From Pseudomonadota bacterium (GTDB taxonomy: Bacteria > Pseudomonadota > Gammaproteobacteria > Steroidobacterales > Steroidobacteraceae), in assembly GCA_003242685.1 (NCBI GenBank), contig QGVD01000017.1, positions 1 through 55,957 on the forward strand: a stretch of 55,957 nucleotides of DNA. Direction: 5' to 3'. Shown piece by piece: positions 1-7,394 of this stretch; the stretch's first letter is position 1; each line of letters begins with the position of its first letter. The notes under the pieces are model-generated. The model saw only the letters and a program-made list of their open reading frames with translations, was not told the DNA's origin and searched no databases. Both the position numbers and the translations under genes were made by a program.

Positions 1-942
1 CAGCGCTCCATCGCGCGCACGCACGAGCGTGTGCGGACCCATGATCTTCGGGCTCGGAATCTCGAAGTCGCGCAGCTCGCCCGTCGCTGCATCGATGCGG
101 ACGATCCGGTTCGCGCTCACGTCGGCCGTCCACAGCATGCGCGAATCCGCGAGAGTAATGGCCTCGCGGATGGCGTTGGGGCGGGGCACCTCGTACTCTC
201 GGATGACGGTGCGCTCGTTGACGATGAGCGGCGCACCGTAGCTGTAGCCGGTGAGCTCCTGCAGCGGGCCCTGGAAGGTGCGCGCGAGGAGCGCTGCCGT
301 CGGTTCCGCATCGCCTCCCGAGTACACGTGAGAGGCTTCGGGCAGTCCCTGATCACCCCCGCGCGCGAATTCCCACGCCCAGAGGTAATTCATGTACTTC
401 GTGATGGTGTGCCAGCTCTGCCGCCTGGCCTCGGCCGGATCGGCGCCGGGCACCTCGTGGATGAGCTTCGCGTACGCGCGTACGTCGGGCGCAGGCATCT
501 GATGACACGCGACGCACGTCATCACGACGGCGGTCCTGTCGTCTGGATTCGCCTTCGAGAGCCACGCGGAAGCCGGCGCGACGTCCGCCTGGTTCGACTC
601 CGGCCGCATCACGAGCGTGAATCGCTGGGTGCTGCCATCGGCTTTCGCGATCGCGTCGATCTGCCGGTATCCGAGCGCGCGGGCGACCGGAGAAGGTTTC
701 TCGTAGGAATCGGGGAATCGGAAGCGGCCTTCCGCATCGGTGAAGACGGTGGTCGCGCTGGCACCGGGCTCCTTCGGGCCTCGCGTGATCGTCACCATCG
801 CCTGGGCGACCGCGCGGCCGTTGATGTCGACCACGCGCCCCTCGACCGATGTGGCCGCAGCGCTCGCAGGCGAGAACAGTACCCCGGTAAGCAGAACTCC
901 GCAGGCGGCTGCGGCCGCCGAGTATCTCGACCGTGCTCTCAT
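1..942 (-). CDS. Secreted haem-containing virginiamycin B lyase-like protein (3' end outside window)
   Basis: An open frame of 314 codons runs off the left edge, so the C-terminus is missing. The start is ATG at 942 behind a strong GGGGAGGA ribosome binding site. Residues 1-30 look like a Sec signal peptide. Residues 31-110 resemble a carboxypeptidase-regulatory-like beta-sandwich (TSVEGRVVDINGRAV). A c-type haem motif CVACH lies at residues 143-147. After about residue 250 the sequence begins to resemble the Vgb/SMP-30 beta-propeller (TADVSANRIVRIDAATGELR). Haem attachment would depend on a Ccm system such as the one at 45-52 kb. The gene is the last visible member of a same-strand exported cluster, 79 bp after the metallo-hydrolase gene. 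Substrate is unknown; the lyase name reflects fold only. Confidence 0.82.
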   Translation of the reverse strand, partial: MRARSRYSAAAAACGVLLTGVLFSPASAAATSVEGRVVDINGRAVAQAMVTITRGPKEPGASATTVFTDAEGRFRFPDSYEKPSPVARALGYRQIDAIAKADGSTQRFTLVMRPESNQADVAPASAWLSKANPDDRTAVVMTCVACHQMPAPDVRAYAKLIHEVPGADPAEARRQSWHTITKYMNYLWAWEFARGGDQGLPEASHVYSGGDAEPTAALLARTFQGPLQELTGYSYGAPLIVNERTVIREYEVPRPNAIREAITLADSRMLWTADVSANRIVRIDAATGELRDFEIPSPKIMGPHTLVRARDGAL

Positions 943-1021
943 CGTCCTCCCCTTCGCGCGGTCCCGGAGATCGCGCACGAGAATAAGAACGACGATTCAG
1001 GTTTGCAACGACCGGATGTGC

Positions 1022-1954
1022 TCAGACGATGGAGACGCCGAGCTCCCGGGCTCTCAGGCTCAGCCCGTACCAGACGTTCCGGATGAAGAGCAGCGGATCG
1101 CCCCACACGGCGTCGTACTCCCGTGTGGGCTCGGCATCGATCATGTCCTGCGCGCTCATGCCCTGGGCGAGGAGCTTCGAGAGTCGCAGGCGCAGAGTGG
1201 AGAGCATCTCGTGCTCCGCGCGCAGGTGATCGAGGCCCTGCACGGGGCCGATCCCGGGCACGATGCGCGTGCTCTCGTCGGCGAGCTCGAGCAGCGTCTT
1301 CGTGGCGTTCTCGGTCCCGCCGATCCAGCCGCCCGTCGAATAGTCGGGGATCGGATAGGCGCCGACGGACACGACATCGCCTGCGACCAGCACGTTTGCA
1401 TTGCGGAAGAAGACGTAGATGTCGCCGTCCGTATGAGCCTGGAGCAGGTATCCGTACTCGATACGCTCGCCGCCGAAGTAGAGCGCTCCGTTCGTGTAGA
1501 ACGTTTCGTTCGGTCGTGCCTCGAGGGGCAGGGGAGCGAACACGCGCTTGCGCCACTTGCAGTTCACTTCCGCACCGAGCCAGAGCCGCGTGTTCTCGTG
1601 CGCGATGATGCGTGTGCCCCCGGGGCCGAGCAGTCGATTGGCGCCTGTGTGCTCCCAGTGCCAGTGCGTGTTGAAGAGCGTATGGACGTGATCTGCGCCG
1701 GTCCGCTCCTTCACGAGCCGCAATATGTCCGCGGCGCGCTCCGGTGAGCCGCCGTCTACGAGCAGCACACCTTCGGGCGAGTCGAAGACCGTTACGTTTC
1801 CGCCGCCGCCCGAGATCACGAACAGGCGGTCGGTGATCGGCGTGACGACGAGATCGTCCGTGCGCGGCGTTGCGAGCACGGTTCTCGCAGCGAGAGGCGA
1901 GAGCGCTGTGCCGGCGGCAGCGACCGCCGTAGTCAGAAATCTGCGGCGATTCAC
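1022..1954 (-). CDS. Tat-exported metallo-beta-lactamase-fold hydrolase
   Basis: 310 aa. The GTG start at 1954 overlaps the TGA of the upstream ankyrin gene (GTGA), which suggests translational coupling. The N-terminus MNRRRFLTTA fits a twin-arginine signal. The metal motif is THWHWEHTG (H97, H99, H102), where the usual HxHxDH aspartate is replaced by Glu101. LLVDGG near residue 66 and VLVAGD further on are typical of the fold. The family is zinc-dependent and includes esterases, lactonases and the hydrolases found beside quinoprotein genes. The substrate cannot be read from sequence. Its place in the cluster implies a periplasmic role alongside the DUF1592/DUF1552 proteins. Confidence 0.85.
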   Translation of the reverse strand: MNRRRFLTTAVAAAGTALSPLAARTVLATPRTDDLVVTPITDRLFVISGGGGNVTVFDSPEGVLLVDGGSPERAADILRLVKERTGADHVHTLFNTHWHWEHTGANRLLGPGGTRIIAHENTRLWLGAEVNCKWRKRVFAPLPLEARPNETFYTNGALYFGGERIEYGYLLQAHTDGDIYVFFRNANVLVAGDVVSVGAYPIPDYSTGGWIGGTENATKTLLELADESTRIVPGIGPVQGLDHLRAEHEMLSTLRLRLSKLLAQGMSAQDMIDAEPTREYDAVWGDPLLFIRNVWYGLSLRARELGVSIV

Positions 1955-3528
1955 TCGGTGCCCCCCGCCGTCTGCCGGACGTCCTGCGCGATCGATGGGC
2001 TTCTGCCCGCCATGAGCGAGCGGAGCAGAGCTTCGGTCTCTGGATGCGGATCGAAGCTCGCGCGACCCGACCCGGTGGAGACGCCCTTTGCGATATCCGC
2101 TGCGGTGCGTCCCTGCCTGTCGGCCGCCATGAGGTCGATGCCGTTCGCCGCCAGAAGCTTCACGACGCCGTTCCAGCCCCAGCTCGCTGCTCCGTGCAGC
2201 GCGGTTTGCCCATTGCGGTCCCGCGCGTTGATGTCCGCGCCTGCAGTGAGGAGGAGCTGCACGGCTTCAATGGCCTGCTCCTCGGTCTTGTATCGGCCGC
2301 GCGTGTCGATCTTTGACGAGCCGTTGCCGGCTGCCGCCATGAGCGGCGTGATGCCGTTGGCCGTCGTGATGTCGACGCGCGCACCGTGCTCGAGGAGCAG
2401 CTTCATGGCCGGAATGTCGCCTGCCTTCGCGGCGCGGATGAGCGGTGTGGTGCCGACGGTCAGCATCATGTCGGCACCGCGGTCATCGCGCAGCGAGCGG
2501 TACGGCGGAAAGAGCTTGAGCTGCAGGTTCGGATTCGCGCCCGCCTCGAGCAGCATCTCGATGAGCTCGAGGCTCGTCGTTCGGTCGCGCGACGGGCGGT
2601 CGGCGCGTCCGCCGGTCGGAAGCGTGTTCATGTCCACCGCAGCGTAGAGCGGCGAACGTCCCCACAGATCCCACTTGTTGACGTCGGCACCGTGCCGGAT
2701 GAGCACCGCCGCGGTGTCGAAGTTGAGATTGAGCGTGGCGAGGAGCAGCGGCGTCACGCCGTCGGGATCGGTGAGATTCACGTCCGCGCCGGCCTGCGCG
2801 AGGATCTCGGCGCATTCCGCGCAGCCCTTGCGAGCCGCGTAGAGGAGCGGCGTGAAGCCGCCCGAGGGGCGGGCCTGGTGGCGCGGCTCAGCCGTGACCT
2901 GACGCTCCCATTCGTTCACGAGCGAGCGCGCGTTCACGTCCGCGCCGTGCTCGACGAGGAGCTTCACCATCGCCGGCTGCGCCTCGGCGGCCGCCCACAT
3001 GAGCGCGGTCTGACCGCGCCAGGCCTCGCGTGCATTGACGTTCGCGCCGCGCCGGATGAGGAGCCGCGCCGCCTCGACGTTGCTCGTGCGGGCGAGGAGC
3101 ATCAGCGCCGTCTGACCATCCGCGTTGGGAGACTCGACGTCGGCACCGGCGTCGAGGAGCCTGCGGATCACCTCGACGTTGCCGAGCATCGCTGCTTCGG
3201 CGAGCGGCGTCGAGCCGTAGTCGTTTCTCGCGTTCGGATCGGCGCCTGCCGCGAGCAGCCTGCGGACCGTCTCGACGTCGTTGTGGTACACGGCCCAGTG
3301 CAGCGCCGTCGTGCCGTCGGCCGTGCGCTGATTGACGTCGGGACGCGGACGGGTCGCCAGGAGCGAGTGCACGGTCGACCAGTCCTTGTTTCGCGCCGCG
3401 ATCACGAGCGGCGCGGGGCGCTCGACGGGCTCGACGACCGGCTTCGCCGCATGGGCGAAGCCCGTGACCGTTGCGAGGCTCAGCGCAGCAAGAAGGACTG
3501 AAAACGGACGGCTTCCGGCGCGCGGCAT
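1951..3528 (-). CDS. Secreted ankyrin-repeat protein
   Basis: 525 aa from ATG at 3528. That start has a GGAGA ribosome binding site about 9 nt upstream and gives a clean Sec signal peptide (MPRAGSRPFSVLLAALSLA ending FAHAA). The rest is a solenoid of about a dozen ankyrin repeats with the pattern DGTTALHWAVYHNDVETVRR or TPLAEAAMLGNVEVIRRLL. An atypical linker of about 60 residues lies near the middle, around KWDLWGRSPLYAAVD. Ankyrin repeats bind proteins, so an export-side scaffold for neighbouring enzymes is a reasonable inference. The gene starts 4 bp after the DUF1552 gene ends and overlaps the next gene by 4 bp. Confidence 0.9.
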   Translation of the reverse strand: MPRAGSRPFSVLLAALSLATVTGFAHAAKPVVEPVERPAPLVIAARNKDWSTVHSLLATRPRPDVNQRTADGTTALHWAVYHNDVETVRRLLAAGADPNARNDYGSTPLAEAAMLGNVEVIRRLLDAGADVESPNADGQTALMLLARTSNVEAARLLIRRGANVNAREAWRGQTALMWAAAEAQPAMVKLLVEHGADVNARSLVNEWERQVTAEPRHQARPSGGFTPLLYAARKGCAECAEILAQAGADVNLTDPDGVTPLLLATLNLNFDTAAVLIRHGADVNKWDLWGRSPLYAAVDMNTLPTGGRADRPSRDRTTSLELIEMLLEAGANPNLQLKLFPPYRSLRDDRGADMMLTVGTTPLIRAAKAGDIPAMKLLLEHGARVDITTANGITPLMAAAGNGSSKIDTRGRYKTEEQAIEAVQLLLTAGADINARDRNGQTALHGAASWGWNGVVKLLAANGIDLMAADRQGRTAADIAKGVSTGSGRASFDPHPETEALLRSLMAGRSPSIAQDVRQTAGGTE

Positions 3529-3532
3529 CGAA

Positions 3533-4855
3533 TCAGATCTCCGCAACCGGTCCGGTGCTGTCGCCCACCTTGTCGATGGGTACGCCGACACGCTGCAGGA
3601 TGGTGAGCAGGACGTTCGCGAGCGGCGTGCGCTCCTCGAAATGGATGTGCTGCCCGCCCTTGATCGTGCCGCAGCCGCGCCCCACCAGCACCGTCGGCAG
3701 CGGATACTGGTTGTGGAGGTTGCTGTTCGACATGTTCGAGCCGAACAGCAGGATCGAGTGATCGAGCATCGTGCCGTCGCCGTTCGGCATCTGCGCGAGC
3801 TTCGCGACGAATTTCGCGAATACCTCGGTGTGATAGCGCTGGATCTTCGCCAAGCGTGCCTTCTTGGCCTCGTCGTTCGCGTGATGGGACAGGGCGTGGA
3901 AGGCGTCCGGCACGCCGATGTGGTTGTACGTCTGATCGCTCACCTCCGGCGCGATCATGAAGCTCTGCACGCGCGTGAGGTCGCCCTGGTAGGCGAGCGC
4001 GATCAGATCGAACATGAGGTTGAGGTGCTCGTCGAACTGTTCCGAGGTCGCGCCCGGCACCTCGGGCAGATCGAGCTGCGCGAGACGGCCGTTCTCGGCG
4101 TTCTGGATGCGCCGCTCGATCTCGCGCACGCTCTCGAGATAGGTGGAGAGCGTCGCGCGGTCGTGAGCGCCGAGCCGCCGCTCGAGAGAGGAAAGCTCGC
4201 CCGAGATCATGTCGAGGATGCTCGCCGTCTGCCGCGCGAGGAACTCGCGCTCCTCGGGCGTATCGCCGTGGCCGAAGAGCCGCAGGAAGAGCTTGCGCGG
4301 ATTGCTCTCCACGGGCAGCGGGGTCGAGGGCGTGCTGAAGGAAAGCGTGCCCGAGTACGCGCAACCATAGCCGCGCTCGCAGGCGCTGCCCACGCCCTTG
4401 CCCGGAGCCGTGGCGGTTTCGAGCGACGGGAAGGGCGTCTCCTGACCGATGTGCTTCGCCGCGATCTGGTCGACCGTCGTCGCCATGTACGGCTCGGGTC
4501 CCTCCTTCGGGTGCACGCAGGAGAGCCACGTCGCGGGAACGAGCGCGTGCACCGCACGGCTCTCCGCGGGCTTGTTGCCGAGGTTGCTGACGATCGTGAG
4601 ACAGGAGCGGAACGGCTCGAGCGGCTCGAGGATCTCGGTGAACTCGAAGTCACGCCCGACCTTCGTCGGCGTCCAGCGCTCCATGACCGCACCGTGCGGG
4701 AAGTAGATGAAGCCCAGGCGCGGCTTCGGCGCGGCGGCCGTCTTCGCGAGGGCGGTTCCCGCCGGGATCATCGCGTCGAGCAGCGGCAGGGCGACGGACG
4801 CGCCCAGTCCGCGGAGCACCGTTCGGCGTGACAGATGCTTCTTCGTGATGAACAT
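3533..4855 (-). CDS. DUF1552 family Tat-exported protein
   Basis: 440 aa with a twin-arginine signal (SRRTVLRGLGASVALPLLDA) at residues 9-28. The body matches the DUF1552 family: GFIYFPHGAVMERWTPTKVG near residue 50, LSTYLESVREIERRIQNAE, and the terminal segment LLFGSNMSNSNLHNQYPLPTV. Family members are typically encoded directly beside a DUF1592/1588/1585 cytochrome, as here, with only 2 bp between the two genes. They are common in planctomycetes, myxobacteria and some gammaproteobacteria. No biochemical activity is established to my knowledge. A fold related to sulfatases/alkaline phosphatases (DUF1501-like) is sometimes suggested. Periplasmic localisation follows from the signal. Confidence 0.9.
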   Translation of the reverse strand: MFITKKHLSRRTVLRGLGASVALPLLDAMIPAGTALAKTAAAPKPRLGFIYFPHGAVMERWTPTKVGRDFEFTEILEPLEPFRSCLTIVSNLGNKPAESRAVHALVPATWLSCVHPKEGPEPYMATTVDQIAAKHIGQETPFPSLETATAPGKGVGSACERGYGCAYSGTLSFSTPSTPLPVESNPRKLFLRLFGHGDTPEEREFLARQTASILDMISGELSSLERRLGAHDRATLSTYLESVREIERRIQNAENGRLAQLDLPEVPGATSEQFDEHLNLMFDLIALAYQGDLTRVQSFMIAPEVSDQTYNHIGVPDAFHALSHHANDEAKKARLAKIQRYHTEVFAKFVAKLAQMPNGDGTMLDHSILLFGSNMSNSNLHNQYPLPTVLVGRGCGTIKGGQHIHFEERTPLANVLLTILQRVGVPIDKVGDSTGPVAEI

Positions 4856-4857
4856 GG

Positions 4858-7323
4858 CTAGTTCCTCGCACTGGTATCCGCCCGCGCCACCTGCTCACCC
4901 GGCGGTGAGCTCTCGGACGGCACCGATCTCATCTGGAAAGCCTGACTGTTCACGATTCCGCGCACGATCGCCTCGAACCGGTAGTCCTCGGCGGCCGCCT
5001 GGCGGACGATCGCGCGCACCGTCGGCATGTCCTGTGGACGCAGACCGCGTCCCAGGGCGAAGACCATGAGCTTCTCGGTGAACGCCTGCACGAAAAGCTC
5101 GGGCCGCGCGAGCAGCGCCTCGCGCAGCTCTGCCGGACCGCGCACTTCGCTGCCACCGGCGAGCGTTCCGCGGGCATCGATATCCATGCCGGCATCGAGG
5201 TCCTTGTCGCGCCAGTCGCCGACGACGTCGAAGTTCTCGAGCGCGAAGCCGAGCGGATCGATCACGCCGTGGCAGGAGTGGCACGAAGCCGCCGTGCGAT
5301 GCAGCTCGAGCCGCTCGCGGACCGTCTTCGGCTTCTGACCCGGCGCGGGCTCTTCCAGCGCCTCGACGCCCGGTGGCGGCGAGCTCGGCGGCGTCCCCGT
5401 GATGTTCTCGAGAATCCATGCGCCCCTCAGCACCGGCGACGTGCGGTTGCCGTAGGACGTCGCCATCAGCACCGCACCCTTGCCGAGGAGCCCGAAGCGG
5501 TTCGGATCGCTGAGGCGCACCTCGCGGAACTGCGGTCCGCGGACGTTCGGAATGCCATAGTGCAGGGCGAGCCGCTCGTTCACGAATGTCGTGTCGGAGC
5601 GCATGAGGTCGAGCACACTGCGATTCCTGCGCAGCACGCTGTCGAGGAACAGGCGCATCTCCTCGCGGAAAGCCGTGCGCAGGTCCGGGTCGAAATCGGG
5701 ATAGAGCACCGGATCCGGGTGGACGCTGTCGATCTTGCCGACCTGCAGCCACTGGAACGCGAAGTTCGTGACGAGCGACTCCGAGCGCGGATCGGCGAGC
5801 ATGCGCTTCACCTGCGCGTCGAGCTGCCCGGGCTCGCTCAGGCGCCCCGAGCTCGCGAGCCCGAGGAGCTCTTCGTCCGGCCCCTCACTCCAGAGGAAGA
5901 AGGAGAGGCGCGAGGCGAGCTCGAGATCGGAGAGGCGCTGCGGCGCGGCCGCGCTCTGCGCTGCCGGAACCGAGCGCAGCAGGAACTTCGTGCTCGACAG
6001 GATGGCGGTGAGCCCGCTTTCGATGCCCGCCTCGAAGTCGCCGGTCTGCCGGCCCATCCGGTAGAACGCGAGCGGTGCTTCCAGATCCTCGTGCGTGGCC
6101 GGGCGACGGAACGCGAGCGAGGCGAGGCGCGACAGGATGCGCTTCGCGCAGGGCAGCTCCTCGGCTTCCGATTGCGGCCTGCAGATGAAGATCCGCCGGC
6201 GGCTCTCCGTTTCGCTGATGCCCGTCGCGTTGAACGGTCCCGAGATGTGGAGCCCCGGAATGGTCGGATAGCGCTCCATCTCGGGCAGCATCGCGATCGG
6301 CTGCAGCGGCGAGTCCGACTGCGCGTACGAGCGCAGCACGAACGCGACGCCCACACGGTGCAGGCCCGCCTTCACCTTGACGCGGATGTCGTTGAAGCGG
6401 TTCTGGATCTCCTCGGCGGCGAGCGCCTGGCCGACGTCGACGGCGGCGAGATCCTCGGGGCCGCCGACCACCTGCTCGAACACTCGCACGTCGTCGATGG
6501 TGAGGATCACGCGATGCGGATGATCGAGCCGCGTGATGTAGCCGGCGCCGTCGAAATAGAAGTCGCGGATGTCGAACTCGTATTCGCCGTCGACGGGGAA
6601 GTAGTGCTCGATGAGCAGGCCGCCGCGCGTACCGAGCGGCAGCCCGTCGATGTGTCCGGTCTGGTCGGCACCGTCCGCACGGTAGACGTGCGTTTCGGAC
6701 TTCGCAGTGACGCGGCCGATCGCCTGACGGCTCACGGTCCGCGCTGCCGTGATGTACTGATCGAGGAACGTGGGCGACATGCGCAGCGCGGCCGCCACGT
6801 TGTCGAAGCCGTCGCTCGCCACGTCCTCCGGCAGGAGCGCCTTCACGTCGACGTCGAGCCCGAGAATGCGGCGGATCTCTCGCGCGTACTCCGTACGGTT
6901 CAGCCGGTGCAGTCCGACGTAGCCGGGATCCGGTCGGGCGAACGCCGCGCGGTCCAGCTCGCCGGTGACCCAGGCAACGAAAGCGTCCACCGCCTGCCGA
7001 TCCGGCTGAGGCTCGCCCGGCGGGGGCATCATTCGTCCCTGAAGCTTCCGGACCACCTTCTCCCAGACTTCCGCGTCGTCCGGGATGTTCTCGGGGAACA
7101 TGGTGTCGAAGGCGATGCCGCCGGCCCAATCGACGCTGTTGTGACACTCCGAGCAGTGCTGCTCGAGCAGGCTCCAGTGGCCGGCGTCTCCTCCGGCAAC
7201 GGCTGGGGCGAGCGGCGCCTCCGGCTCCTGAGCGAGGGCCGAGTGACCGCCGTGGAGCGCGAGCAGCGATACGGCCGCACCCAGGATGCTACAGAGGGTT
7301 GTACGCCGCCGAACGGACAACAT
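4858..7323 (-). CDS. DUF1592-type (PSD) exported cytochrome c protein
   Basis: 821 aa from ATG at 7323, preceded by GGAGA; longer in-frame extensions upstream only read through the ATPase gene. A Sec signal covers residues 1-32. It is followed by a planctomycete-type cytochrome c domain with CSECH at 57-61 and the MMPPPGEPQP segment. The central part corresponds to DUF1587, DUF1595 and DUF1592 (LASRLSFFLWSEGPDEELL). The C-terminus has DUF1588 (GLLGKGAVLMATSYGNRTSP) and DUF1585. A second CxxCH (CHSCH, 681-685) lies in the conserved segment before IDPLGFALENFD. The protein would be periplasmic and redox active. The family has no assigned substrate. It heads the run with the DUF1552 gene 2 bp downstream. 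Confidence 0.9.
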   Translation of the reverse strand: MLSVRRRTTLCSILGAAVSLLALHGGHSALAQEPEAPLAPAVAGGDAGHWSLLEQHCSECHNSVDWAGGIAFDTMFPENIPDDAEVWEKVVRKLQGRMMPPPGEPQPDRQAVDAFVAWVTGELDRAAFARPDPGYVGLHRLNRTEYAREIRRILGLDVDVKALLPEDVASDGFDNVAAALRMSPTFLDQYITAARTVSRQAIGRVTAKSETHVYRADGADQTGHIDGLPLGTRGGLLIEHYFPVDGEYEFDIRDFYFDGAGYITRLDHPHRVILTIDDVRVFEQVVGGPEDLAAVDVGQALAAEEIQNRFNDIRVKVKAGLHRVGVAFVLRSYAQSDSPLQPIAMLPEMERYPTIPGLHISGPFNATGISETESRRRIFICRPQSEAEELPCAKRILSRLASLAFRRPATHEDLEAPLAFYRMGRQTGDFEAGIESGLTAILSSTKFLLRSVPAAQSAAAPQRLSDLELASRLSFFLWSEGPDEELLGLASSGRLSEPGQLDAQVKRMLADPRSESLVTNFAFQWLQVGKIDSVHPDPVLYPDFDPDLRTAFREEMRLFLDSVLRRNRSVLDLMRSDTTFVNERLALHYGIPNVRGPQFREVRLSDPNRFGLLGKGAVLMATSYGNRTSPVLRGAWILENITGTPPSSPPPGVEALEEPAPGQKPKTVRERLELHRTAASCHSCHGVIDPLGFALENFDVVGDWRDKDLDAGMDIDARGTLAGGSEVRGPAELREALLARPELFVQAFTEKLMVFALGRGLRPQDMPTVRAIVRQAAAEDYRFEAIVRGIVNSQAFQMRSVPSESSPPGEQVARADTSARN

Positions 7324-7394
7324 TGCTCTCCGCAACAATGCTTCGTCGGGCGCCAATGATGACCGAGGCGCGGACAGGGGTCGAGCGGGGCCCA

